In this document: in pieces, positions 16,039-23,878 of the stretch
Layout of the letters: the number at the start of each line of letters is the position of its first letter
Position numbering within the stretch: position 1 is the stretch's first letter
Assembly (NCBI GenBank): GCA_035266845.1
Contig: DATFMP010000027.1
Span: 1-41,208, forward strand
Origin: DATFMP01 sp035266845
Lineage (GTDB): Bacteria > SAR324 > JACQKK01
Reading direction: 5' to 3'
Length of the DNA: 41,208 nucleotides
The notes under the pieces: generated by a model
The model's input: the letters and a program-made list of their open reading frames with translations, nothing else
The model's database searches: none
Told to the model about the DNA's origin: nothing
Position numbers and translations under genes: made by a program

Positions 16039-17342
16039 GTCGCAACTCCGGTGGAAGCCCGCGGCGGTCGGGGCGAGAAGGCCCGAAACGTGCGTTGGTA
16101 GGCCAGCAGGTAGCCGCCCTGGAACACCGCCGAGAGGAAGAAGGGAAACGCCAGCATGCCGGCATCGAAGAACAGGCCCGCGATGGCCGGGCCCACGGCG
16201 CGCGGAATCTGCATGGAGATCGTGTTCAGGCTGGCCGCCAAGCCCTGCCGGCGGGGGTTCACCAGCGACAGGCTGAGCGCCTGCCGCGCGCCCACCGTGC
16301 CACGGTTGAAGGCCGAGCGCAGCACATACAGCGTTGCGGCGATGCCGTAGGTGGGCGACAGCGGCAGCAGCACCAGCAGCACCAAGCCCACCAGCCGCAT
16401 CCACACCACCGCCTGGATGACGCCCATGCGCGCGGTAAGCCAGCCCGTGCCCAGCGAGGCCAGACCCGTCAGCGCGAACGCCACGGCCAGCACCGGCCCG
16501 ATGCGCGCCGGCCCAACCCCGAAGTGCAGCGCGAACCAGTATGCGATGAGCGGCCCCACCAGCCCGATGCCCACGCCGTTCAGTCCATTGATAGCCACCA
16601 GCCGCGCCAATAGACCATTCTCCCGGCGCCGCAGCGCGGCGTCCGCCTCGTTCCCGGCCGCGGGCGGTGGGTCCAGCTGCGCCTCGGCTGCCGCTGTCGG
16701 CGCGGTCGTACCGGCGGGTCGTTCGGACCCCGCCTTCCGTGGTGCTTCGCGGGCCCAGGCCAGCAGCAGCAGAGTTACCAGCGAGCCCACCAGCGCCACC
16801 GCGAAGATGGGCCGGTAGGCCAGCGCGCCCGGCAGCCAGGGGTGCAGAAATCCAGGCGTCATGGCGAAGCACGCACCGGCGCACATGCCGAAGAAGCCGA
16901 TGGCCGCGTTGAGGCTGTACACGCTGCCGAAGTCCTGCCGCCGCACGGAGTCGGCCAGCCACGCCTGCTCCACCGGCCCGAAAGGACCCGCCGCACCAGT
17001 GACCCCCAGGCCGAAGCTGCCCAGGATGGCCGCCGTGGCCAGCAGCGCCGGCTCGCTGGAGGCCAGCGCCAATCCGGCCGCCACCACCTGCAGCACCTCG
17101 TAGGCGATCAGGAAGGCCTTGCGCCCCAGGCGATCGCTGAGCGGCCCGAAGACCAGCGTCAGCGTCGCGCCGAGCAGCAGGCTGGCCATCAGCAACGCCC
17201 CGATGGACGCGCCCGACCAGCCCAGCGTGTTCAGGTACAGCGTGAAGTCCACCACCAGCGCCCCCTGCCCCATGCTGCGGGCCGCCCGCGCGCCGATGAG
17301 CCGGCGGGCGGTGGGAGAGAGGCGACGGATGGGCGCGGCCAT
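16035..17342 (-). CDS. MFS transporter
   Basis: 435 aa with two sets of about six hydrophobic helices around a cytoplasmic loop that is Ala/Pro/Glu rich (about residues 205-245). The loop 2-3 signature GPLSDRLGRKAF is a clear major facilitator motif. The substrate is not evident. I start it at the ATG at 17342 (MAAPIRRLSP), preceded by TGGAG; a start 21 codons upstream is possible but lacks support. The last codon overlaps the acyl-CoA dehydrogenase start (ATGA), and the upstream P-loop kinase gene ends 105 nt before. Confidence 0.88.
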   Translation of the reverse strand: MAAPIRRLSPTARRLIGARAARSMGQGALVVDFTLYLNTLGWSGASIGALLMASLLLGATLTLVFGPLSDRLGRKAFLIAYEVLQVVAAGLALASSEPALLATAAILGSFGLGVTGAAGPFGPVEQAWLADSVRRQDFGSVYSLNAAIGFFGMCAGACFAMTPGFLHPWLPGALAYRPIFAVALVGSLVTLLLLAWAREAPRKAGSERPAGTTAPTAAAEAQLDPPPAAGNEADAALRRRENGLLARLVAINGLNGVGIGLVGPLIAYWFALHFGVGPARIGPVLAVAFALTGLASLGTGWLTARMGVIQAVVWMRLVGLVLLVLLPLSPTYGIAATLYVLRSAFNRGTVGARQALSLSLVNPRRQGLAASLNTISMQIPRAVGPAIAGLFFDAGMLAFPFFLSAVFQGGYLLAYQRTFRAFSPRPPRASTGVAT

Positions 17343-17447
17343 GGGTGCTCCAGAGGGTGCACCCGCGAGGCTGGCACGGAACGCGCGCTTGCGCCAGTCC
17401 CCCAACAGCCTCGGCGGACCGGCTGCCGGTCGGGCGCACAGCGTCGG

Positions 17448-17951
17448 TCAGTCCCATCCTTCCGGGACAATCACGCCGCCGGCCAACTCGGTTTCCACCG
17501 GCGCCTCGAACAGCCCTTCGCAGAAGTCGAACATCTCCCGCGTCACCGTCAGCGCGAAGGTCTCGCCGCCCTGCGCGTTGCGCTGGGCCACGCGCTCCCA
17601 TCGCACCGGGGCCGGCACGGGCAGGTAGTGCAGGCGGGGCTCGCCCCCGGCATCGCGCACTCCCGCCGCCGTGCGCTCACGCTGTACGCGCGTGAAGAAG
17701 CCAAGATCCAGGATGGCGTCCTGTCCGCGGGCGAAGAGCTGCGCACAAACGGCGAGAATCTGCCGCTCACAGCGCTCCGTGCGTTCCAGGGCCCACTCAT
17801 AGACGCGAGACGGGGGCGCATCGGGCCAGAAGAGCGCCGCCATCCACTCGTCGATGGAGAAGCGCACGGCGCCGGTGCGCACCGCCAAGTCGAGCGCGTA
17901 GGTGGTCTTGCCGGCGCCGGTGGAGCCGCAGATCAGGTGCGCCGTGGGCAT
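17448..17951 (-). CDS. Small P-loop kinase-like ATPase (AAA_33 type)
   Basis: 167 aa. Walker A GSTGAGKTT (residues 9-17) near the N-terminus, then FSIDEWM after the first strand/helix, where related kinases bind their substrate, and a hydrophobic strand ending AILDLGFF as Walker B-like. The lid region carries Arg residues (RWERVAQRN). This is the zeta-toxin/chloramphenicol phosphotransferase/gluconate-kinase-like group, and the phosphate acceptor is unknown. The start at 17951 (MPTAHLICG) fits the strand before Walker A. It lies 11 nt after the LLM oxidoreductase gene and so is in the same operon. Confidence 0.82.
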   Translation of the reverse strand: MPTAHLICGSTGAGKTTYALDLAVRTGAVRFSIDEWMAALFWPDAPPSRVYEWALERTERCERQILAVCAQLFARGQDAILDLGFFTRVQRERTAAGVRDAGGEPRLHYLPVPAPVRWERVAQRNAQGGETFALTVTREMFDFCEGLFEAPVETELAGGVIVPEGWD

Positions 17952-17962
17952 AGGCGGCCAAA

Positions 17963-18967
17963 TCAGGGCAGTTGGAAGCTGCGCGGGGAGAAGGCCTCCA
18001 GCACCGCGCGCACGGAGTAGGGATCGGGCAGCGTGGAGTGGATGACGTGCGTGGTGACGCCGCCCCGCGCCAGCTCCCGCACGCGCTCCTGGCATTCGGC
18101 CATGGTGCCGATGATGGCGATGCGGTCGATCAACTCGTCGGAGAGCGCGCCGCCCGTCTTGTCACGGTTCTTCTCGCGCCAGCCGGCCTCGATGGTCGCC
18201 GCGGCCTCCTCGTAACCGCACCAGGCGAGGAACTTGTTGTACACCGGCGTGGCGTAATAGGGTGCGAAGTGCTTGCGGAACACCTCCCGCGCGGCGGGCT
18301 TGTCCGAGGTGATGATCACCTGGTGCCGGCACACCACCTCGCGCTTGGCCAGGGAACTGCCGGCCCGGCGGGCGCCGATCTCCACGTGCTCCAGCATGCG
18401 CGGCAGGGCCTCCGCCGGAAACAGGTTCACCACCACGCCCTCGCCCAGCTCGCCCGCCAGCTCCAGCATGTTCTGGCGCAGCGCCGCCAGGTAGATCGGC
18501 ACGTGGCCCTTGGGCTCCAGCCCCAGCCGGTAGCCCTGGCTGCGCAGGGTGGCGCCGTCGAAGTCGGATTTCTCTCCGGCCAGCATGCCGCGCACCAGTT
18601 GTGCCGTCTCCTTCACGCGCGTGAGGGGCCGCACGAAGGGCACGCCGTGCCAGCCCTCGATCATGGCGTGGCTGGAGGAGCCCAGGCCCAGGATGAAGCG
18701 ATCCGGCGCCAGGTGCGAGATAGTAGCCGCCGTAGCCGCCAGCACGGCCGGCGTGCGCGTATAGACCGGGATCACCGCCGTGCCGATGCGCACACGCTGG
18801 GTGCGCAGGGCCACCGCCGCGGCCAACGTGAGCGAGTCGATGCTGCCGCCATCCGCGAACCACACGTCGTCGAAGCCCTCGTATTCCGCCCACTCCGCGA
18901 AGGAGAGCGTCGAGGTTACGTCCGGTGGGACGGGCAGGGAAACGGCAATACGCTGCGGAATGGCCAT
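17963..18967 (-). CDS. LLM-class flavin-dependent oxidoreductase
   Basis: 334 aa, luciferase-like monooxygenase superfamily (TIM barrel using FMN or F420). The pattern AEYEGFDDVWFADG in the second strand/helix, VRIGTAVIPVYTRTPAVLA (after strand 3), LAPDRFILGLGSSSH and the C-terminal GTMAECQERVREL are typical of F420-type members. Which cofactor is used cannot be decided from sequence alone. It leads the minus-strand block followed by a P-loop kinase, MFS transporter and acyl-CoA dehydrogenase, which suggests oxidation of an imported organic compound. The ribosome-binding site before ATG 18967 is weak. Confidence 0.88.
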   Translation of the reverse strand: MAIPQRIAVSLPVPPDVTSTLSFAEWAEYEGFDDVWFADGGSIDSLTLAAAVALRTQRVRIGTAVIPVYTRTPAVLAATAATISHLAPDRFILGLGSSSHAMIEGWHGVPFVRPLTRVKETAQLVRGMLAGEKSDFDGATLRSQGYRLGLEPKGHVPIYLAALRQNMLELAGELGEGVVVNLFPAEALPRMLEHVEIGARRAGSSLAKREVVCRHQVIITSDKPAAREVFRKHFAPYYATPVYNKFLAWCGYEEAAATIEAGWREKNRDKTGGALSDELIDRIAIIGTMAECQERVRELARGGVTTHVIHSTLPDPYSVRAVLEAFSPRSFQLP

Positions 18968-19071
18968 GATGTCTCAGGGCTGGAGGTCGGCGCGGATGCG
19001 CGGTTTTCGGTGGCACCACTCAACCGACCGGAGCGGGCAATGTCAACGGGTGCACGCCGTGACTCCCTGCC

Positions 19072-19209
19072 TGGTGGCGCGGACGTCCTCGTCCGCGCAG
19101 GCGGGCCGGAGGCCCGCCCCACTGACCCTGCGAACGGTCGTAACCTCGGCTTGCTTGGTGGCGCGGACGTCCTCGTCCGCGCAGGCGGGCCGGAGGCCCG
19201 CCCCACTGA
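19072..19209. repeat. Two tandem 54-bp copies of a double-hairpin repeat
   Basis: Two identical 54-nt copies (19072-19125 and 19156-19209), starting TGGTGGCGCGGACG and ending CCCACTGA, 84 nt apart. Each copy folds into two perfect hairpins: GCGCGGAC/GTCCGCGC (8 bp, 6-nt loop; 19077-19098 in copy 1) and GGCGGGCC/GGCCCGCC (8 bp, GGA loop; 19100-19118 in copy 1). The element lies between epmA and the LLM gene, both on the minus strand. It is non-coding, of the REP/dispersed-palindrome kind. Confidence 0.9.
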
Positions 19210-19245
19210 TGCTGCGGAAGCGCCAGGGAGCGCCGGGAGCGGCCG

Positions 19246-20517
19246 CTACCGCTCGTCCCAGGCGAAGGGTAGCACCTCGCGCAGGGTCTCCGCGCCGGTG
19301 AGCAGCAGCACGAGGCGATCCACGCCCAGGGCCATCCCCGCGGAGGGCGGCATACCCTCCTCCAGCGCGGTCAGGAAGGCCTCGTCCAGCGGCACGGGGG
19401 GCAGCCCCTGCGCCCGGCGCGCGGCCAGGTCGGCCTCGAAGCGCCGCCGCTGCTCGGCGGGGTCGGTCAACTCGGCAAAGCCGTTGGCCAGCTCCAGCCC
19501 GCCCGCGTACAGCTCCATGCGCTCGGCCACGCTGGGGTCGTCCGGCTTGAGGCGTGCCAGCGAGGCCGCGGGCGCCGGCCACTCGGTCACCAGCAGCGGC
19601 TCGGGCCCCAGCGCGGCCTCGATGCGCAGCCACAGCGCGGAGAAGGCCCCCGTGAAGTCCCCGGGCAGCGCCTCGGCACCGGGCACCCCGGCCGCCCGCG
19701 CGGCGCCGTGCAGGGCTTCGGCAGTGGTCACGCCCCGCAGGTCCGCGCCCAGGTGCTCGGCAAAAAGCGCCCGCACCGTGGCGCGCCGGTAGGGGCGACG
19801 CGCCAGCGCGGCAGCGCGCTCGCGCAAGTGTGCCGTCCGGGTGGCGTCCGGCCACAGCGCCGCGGCCTCGGCCGCCAACGGGGCAAGTGCGCCAATCAGC
19901 CCCTCCAGGTCCGCCGCCAGCGCGTCCGTGTCCGCATGGGCGCGGTACCACTCCAGCAGCGTGAACTCCGGGTTATGGTGCGCGCCCACTTCCGCCCCGC
20001 GGAACACCGGGCCCAGGCGGTAGATGCGCTCGAAGCCGCCCACCAGCATGCGCTTGAGCTGAAACTCCGGCGAGGTGATGAGCCACTCCGGCCCGGCCGC
20101 CAGCGGTTCGAACACCGGCTCCGGGCTCGGCGCGAGCACCAGAGCGGGGGTCTCCACCTCCAGGAAGCCCTGGGCATCGAACCACGCCCGCACGGCCTGC
20201 AGGATGCGGTGGCGCAGCGCCAGCAGCCGCATGCGCGGCACGCCCCCTGGCGCCTGCCGCCAGCGCAGCGCATCGCCGTCCGGCCGCACGCGCGGCGGCA
20301 CGTGATCCGGCTCCGGCGCGATGTTCATCAGCGCACCCCGCGCATCCACCGTGAAGGTCACGAGCGCGTGCGGGTGCAGGCCGGCCAGGCGCTCGGGCGA
20401 AGCGTCGTAGAGCAGCAGGGTCTCGCCCAGGTACAGGGCGATGCGGGTGGGCCGCTCCGGCGGGTGCAGATCCGCGATGCGCGCGTGGTGCACTTGGCCG
20501 GGGACGGGACGGGCCAT
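19246..20517 (-). CDS. epmA: EF-P--(R)-beta-lysine ligase EpmA with extra N-terminal domain
   Basis: 423 aa, class II lysyl-tRNA synthetase-like enzyme that attaches (R)-beta-lysine to elongation factor P. The catalytic core shows motif 1 (GFLEVETPALV), motif 2 (RLGPVFRGAEVG then HHNPEFTLLEWY), the substrate pocket ELANGFAELTDP and motif 3 (GMALGVDRLVLLL). The E. coli enzyme is about 325 aa and starts just before motif 1; this protein has about 95 additional N-terminal residues, including RIALYLGETLLLYDAS, with strand-like character and no anticodon-binding signature I can recognise. It is encoded 72 nt downstream of efp, its substrate. The partner EpmB (lysine 2,3-aminomutase) is not in the window. 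Confidence 0.88.
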   Translation of the reverse strand: MARPVPGQVHHARIADLHPPERPTRIALYLGETLLLYDASPERLAGLHPHALVTFTVDARGALMNIAPEPDHVPPRVRPDGDALRWRQAPGGVPRMRLLALRHRILQAVRAWFDAQGFLEVETPALVLAPSPEPVFEPLAAGPEWLITSPEFQLKRMLVGGFERIYRLGPVFRGAEVGAHHNPEFTLLEWYRAHADTDALAADLEGLIGALAPLAAEAAALWPDATRTAHLRERAAALARRPYRRATVRALFAEHLGADLRGVTTAEALHGAARAAGVPGAEALPGDFTGAFSALWLRIEAALGPEPLLVTEWPAPAASLARLKPDDPSVAERMELYAGGLELANGFAELTDPAEQRRRFEADLAARRAQGLPPVPLDEAFLTALEEGMPPSAGMALGVDRLVLLLTGAETLREVLPFAWDER

Positions 20518-20589
20518 CTCAGGGAAGTCGGGACGGGCAGCCGGCGCCGCGGGGGCACCGGCCGGGGCGCTGCGGGCGTGCGGCGTGCG

Positions 20590-21150
20590 CTATTTCACGC
20601 GCTCCACGTAGTCGCCCGTGCGCGTGTCGATGCGCAGCTTCTCGCCGCGCTCGATGAACAGCGGCACCTGGATCACCGCGCCGGTGCTCATGGTGGCGGG
20701 CTTGCGGCCTCCCGTGGCGGTATCGCCCCGCACGCCAGGGTCGGTTTCCACCACCTCCAGTTCCACGAAGTTGGGCAGGGAGATGCTGATGGGGCGGCCA
20801 TTGAACAGCAGGACGGCCACATCCGAGTTCTCCAGCAGGAAGTGCGCATCGTCTCCCACCTCGTCCTTGGTCAGCGTCACCTGCTCGTAGCTCTGCTGAT
20901 CCATGAAGTGGAAGCCCGATTCGTCCTGGTAGAGGTACTGCATCTGGCGCTCCTCCATGGTGGCGGGCTTGAGCTTCTCGCCGGACTTCCAGGTCTTGTC
21001 CAGCACGGCACCCGTGACCATGTTCTTCACCCGGCAGCGGGTGAAGGCGTTGCCCTTGCCGGGCTTGACGAATTGGAAGTCGACAACCACCCAGGGGTCG
21101 CCGTCCATCTCGAGCTTGAGGCCTTTGCGGATGTCCGAAGTTTCGTACAC
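20590..21150 (-). CDS. efp: Elongation factor P
   Basis: 186 aa, the usual length. It binds stalled ribosomes and promotes peptide bonds at polyproline stretches. The domain I loop reads FVKPGKGNAFTR, in which Lys32 is the expected modified residue, consistent with lysylation by the adjacent epmA product. The C-terminal LPNFVELEVVETDPGVRGDT and DTRTGDYVERV are the conserved domain II/III parts. The start is GTG at 21148-21150 with AGGA about 9 nt upstream. The sequence style (ETSDIRKG...) is closer to deltaproteobacterial and deep-branching EF-P than to the enterobacterial type. Confidence 0.95.
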   Translation of the reverse strand: MYETSDIRKGLKLEMDGDPWVVVDFQFVKPGKGNAFTRCRVKNMVTGAVLDKTWKSGEKLKPATMEERQMQYLYQDESGFHFMDQQSYEQVTLTKDEVGDDAHFLLENSDVAVLLFNGRPISISLPNFVELEVVETDPGVRGDTATGGRKPATMSTGAVIQVPLFIERGEKLRIDTRTGDYVERVK

Positions 21151-21466
21151 AACAACGCGTCCTGTCGCTTGCTGATGATGGATAGGGGGTCAACCGATGA
21201 GACGGTTCTGCGACAACGTAGCCGAAACCGAGGCGGAGATAAAGCGGGGGGCGCAGGCGCCTGCGAAGACGCAACGCCGCCCGCTGGGAAGCCCTGCGCT
21301 GCACTCTGGAGTATGCTGTCCGAGGGACACGACACGCGCCGCGGGGCGGTGGCCGGAAGCCGCCAGCCCGTTCACGACCCGCGGCGTTCTGGCAATTGAC
21401 ACGTCCGGCAGACCCGATTAGAGTAAACAATTCACATAAGAGCGGACAATTCCGCCCGGAAGAGCC
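21151..21466. other. 316-bp divergent promoter region of efp and ffh
   Basis: Separates efp (minus) from ffh (plus). The right part holds the promoter listed at 21396-21424. For the efp side I see no convincing -35/-10 pair. No gene is supported here. Confidence 0.6.
21396..21424 (+). promoter_or_regulatory. Sigma70-like promoter for the ffh operon
   Basis: A perfect TTGACA (21396-21401), 17-bp spacer and TAGAGT (21419-21424, 4 of 6 matches). Transcription would start near 21431, about 35 nt before ffh. It is the best sigma70-type promoter I found in the window and fits the high expression needed for ribosomal protein genes. Confidence 0.65.
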
Positions 21467-22834
21467 ATGTTTGAAAGTCTTCAGGAAAAGCTGACCGGCG
21501 CATTGGGCCGGATGCGCGGCAAGCAGCGTCTGAACGAGGCGAACATCGCCGAGGCGCTGCAACAGGTGCGCGTGGCCCTGCTCGAGGCCGACGTGAACTT
21601 CCGCGTCGTGCGGGCCTTCCTGGAGGCGGTGCAGAAGCGGGCGGTGGGCGAGGAGGTGCCGGGCGGCGTCACGGCCGGCCAGTACTTCATCAAGATCGTC
21701 AACGACGAGCTGGCCGCCATGATGGGCGGCGCCCACGAGCCGCTGCGCCTGGAGGGCGCATCGCCGGCCGTGCTGATGTTGGTCGGCCTGCAGGGCTCCG
21801 GCAAAACGTCGTCCATCGGCAAGCTGGCCAAGCTGCTGAAGGACGAGGGCCGCCAGCCTTACCTGGTGCCGGCGGACGTGTACCGCCCAGCGGCCATCGA
21901 GCAGTTGGCCACGCTGGCGCGCACGCTGGACGTGCCCTGCCATCCGTCGCGCACCGAGCAGAACCCGGTGGATATCGCCCGCGAGGCGGTGGAGGCCGGC
22001 CGCAAGTCCGGCGCGGACGTGATCCTGATCGACACCGCGGGCCGCCTGCAGATCGACGAAGAGCTGATGGTGGAGCTGGAGCGGATCAAGGCCGCCGTCC
22101 AGCCCCGCGAGATTCTGTATGTGGCGGACGGCCTGACCGGCCAGGACGCGGTGAACACCGCCCGCGAGTTCCACGACCGCCTGACGCTGACCGGCCACAT
22201 CCTGACCAAGATGGATGGCGATGCCCGCGGCGGCGCGGCGCTCTCCATCCGCGCGGTGACCCAGTGCCCCATCAAGTTCATGGCGGTGGGGGAGAAGCTG
22301 GAGAACCTGGAGCGCTTCCATCCAGACCGCATCGCCTCGCGCATCCTGGGGATGGGCGATCTCGTCTCGCTGATCGAGAAGGCGCAGGAGACCTTCGACG
22401 AGGAGCAGGCGCTGGCGTTGCAGCGCAAGATGGCGCGCAACGAGTTCACGCTGTCCGATTTCCTGGATCAACTCAGGGCCCTGCGCAATATGGGGCCGCT
22501 GCAGGATCTGATGAACATGGTGCCCGGCATGTCGGGCATGCTCAAGAATGCGGATCTGGACGAGCGGCAGATTACGCGCGTGGAGGCCATCATCTGCTCC
22601 ATGACGCCGCGCGAACGCGAGAACCACCAGATCATCAACATGTCGCGGCGCAATCGCATCGCCAAGGGCAGCGGGACGCGGCCCAACGACGTGAACAAGC
22701 TGCTGAAGCAGTTCTCGCAGATGCGCAAGATGATGAAGAAGATGAGCCGCTTCGGCGGCGATCAGCGCCGGGCCATGCAGAGCCTGCAATCCATGATGCC
22801 CGGAGGCGGAGCTCCGCCGGGCATGATCCGCTAG
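21467..22834 (+). CDS. ffh: Signal recognition particle protein Ffh
   Basis: 455 aa GTPase that, with 4.5S RNA, brings nascent membrane proteins to FtsY. N-domain (residues 1-90), G-domain with GLQGSGKT (107-114), PADVYRPAAIEQL, DTAGRLQID and TKMDGDARGGAALS, then the Met-rich M-domain from about residue 300 with MVPGMSGML and SRRNRIAKGSGT, which contacts the RNA. It leads the operon ffh-rpsP-rimM-trmD-rplS. Details such as LLEADVNFRVV and the Glu-Gln rich QETFDEEQALALQRK follow the deltaproteobacterial rather than gamma form. The start ATG has only a weak purine stretch before it. Confidence 0.97.
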   Translation: MFESLQEKLTGALGRMRGKQRLNEANIAEALQQVRVALLEADVNFRVVRAFLEAVQKRAVGEEVPGGVTAGQYFIKIVNDELAAMMGGAHEPLRLEGASPAVLMLVGLQGSGKTSSIGKLAKLLKDEGRQPYLVPADVYRPAAIEQLATLARTLDVPCHPSRTEQNPVDIAREAVEAGRKSGADVILIDTAGRLQIDEELMVELERIKAAVQPREILYVADGLTGQDAVNTAREFHDRLTLTGHILTKMDGDARGGAALSIRAVTQCPIKFMAVGEKLENLERFHPDRIASRILGMGDLVSLIEKAQETFDEEQALALQRKMARNEFTLSDFLDQLRALRNMGPLQDLMNMVPGMSGMLKNADLDERQITRVEAIICSMTPRERENHQIINMSRRNRIAKGSGTRPNDVNKLLKQFSQMRKMMKKMSRFGGDQRRAMQSLQSMMPGGGAPPGMIR

Positions 22835-22907
22835 GCAACCCAACCCGGCGCGCCGGCAGAACCGGACGAACCCGGTCGATACCGACTCAAACGGAGAGAC
22901 GATCGCA

Positions 22908-23288
22908 GTGGCAACTCGCATCAGACTGGCCCGGGGTGGCAAGGCCCATCGCCCCTTCTACCGCATCGTGGTCGCGGACAGCCGGGCGCCGCGCGACGGC
23001 AAGTTCATCGAGCGTATCGGCAGCTATGATCCGCTGCTGGCCGAGAACAAGGTGAAGCTGGACGTGGAACGCGTCACGCACTGGCTGAACATGGGCGCCA
23101 AGCCCTCCGAGCGGGTCAGCAAGCTGCTGGCGCTGCAGGGGGTGGAGCACCGGCTCGTGGATGTGTGGAAGCCGGGCACCCCGACGGAAGCGGCTGCCGA
23201 GCCCAAAGGCAAGGGCAAAGCCAAGGCGGCGGCGCCCGCGGAAGCCGAGCCGGCCGCCAAAGAAGGCGAAGGCGAGCAGGCGTCCTGA
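22908..23288 (+). CDS. rpsP: Ribosomal protein bS16 with C-terminal extension
   Basis: 126 aa. The first 85 or so residues are the conserved bS16 body (IRLARGGKAHRPFYRIVVAD, then FIERIGSYDPLL). The usual length is about 80-90 aa; here a low-complexity tail of about 38 residues rich in Ala, Lys, Glu and Pro follows, as also occurs in some alphaproteobacteria and other lineages. The start is GTG at 22908 with GGAGAG upstream. It assembles early into the 30S subunit. It lies 73 nt after ffh and 42 nt before rimM. Confidence 0.96.
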   Translation: MATRIRLARGGKAHRPFYRIVVADSRAPRDGKFIERIGSYDPLLAENKVKLDVERVTHWLNMGAKPSERVSKLLALQGVEHRLVDVWKPGTPTEAAAEPKGKGKAKAAAPAEAEPAAKEGEGEQAS

Positions 23289-23330
23289 GCCGGCCGCCGC
23301 GCGGGTGGCGGCTGCGGGACGGACGAAGCG

Positions 23331-23861
23331 ATGGCGCTGATCAATCGGGAGCGGCTCGTGTGCATCGGCAAGGTGCAGGATGCCCATGGGCTCAACGGCG
23401 AGTTGAGGGTGAAGCCCTTCACGGACTCGCCGAGCTACTACGAGCGTCACGCCGAGGTGATCCTGGACGCCGGCAAGGGCCTGCGTCCCCACGCCGTACG
23501 GAGCATCCGCAGCGCGGGTGCGTCTTGGTTGGTGCAACTCGAGGGCGTGGACACTCGCGAGGCGGCGATGGCCCTGAAGGGCGCCGAGCTGCTGCTGGAT
23601 GAGTCGGAGTTGCGGCCGCTGGAGGAAGGCGAGTACTTCCTGGACGACCTGATCGGCTGCACGGTGGAGGATCTGGACGGCACGCAGCTCGGCACCGTGC
23701 GCGGCGTGATCGAGACGGGCGCCAATGACGTGCTGGAGGTGACGACTGAGGCGGGCGAAACGCTGGTGCCCATGACGGCGGAGGTGGTGCAGGAAGTAGA
23801 CATGGCCGCCAGGCGCATCCGCATCGCGCCGCTGCCGGGACTGTTCGACGCGGAGAGCTGA
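23331..23861 (+). CDS. rimM: Ribosome maturation factor RimM
   Basis: 176 aa, assists 30S head assembly and 16S rRNA processing by binding uS19. The N-terminal domain starts CIGKVQDAHGLNGELRVKPFTD, the conserved entry, and the PRC-barrel domain begins at EGEYFLDDLIGCTVED and ends VPMTAEVVQEVDMAARRI. Length is normal. The position between rpsP and trmD is the classical one. Confidence 0.96.
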   Translation: MALINRERLVCIGKVQDAHGLNGELRVKPFTDSPSYYERHAEVILDAGKGLRPHAVRSIRSAGASWLVQLEGVDTREAAMALKGAELLLDESELRPLEEGEYFLDDLIGCTVEDLDGTQLGTVRGVIETGANDVLEVTTEAGETLVPMTAEVVQEVDMAARRIRIAPLPGLFDAES

Positions 23862-23878
23862 GGCTCCCGCACGGGTGA

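Noticed and set aside
17972..19792. 606-codon plus-strand frame across LLM gene, repeats and epmA
   Set aside because: Reads through the palindromic repeats and opposite two real genes; composition is artefactual.
20519..22942. 807-codon minus-strand frame across ffh and efp
   Set aside because: Spans two real genes on both strands and the promoter gap; no domain seen.
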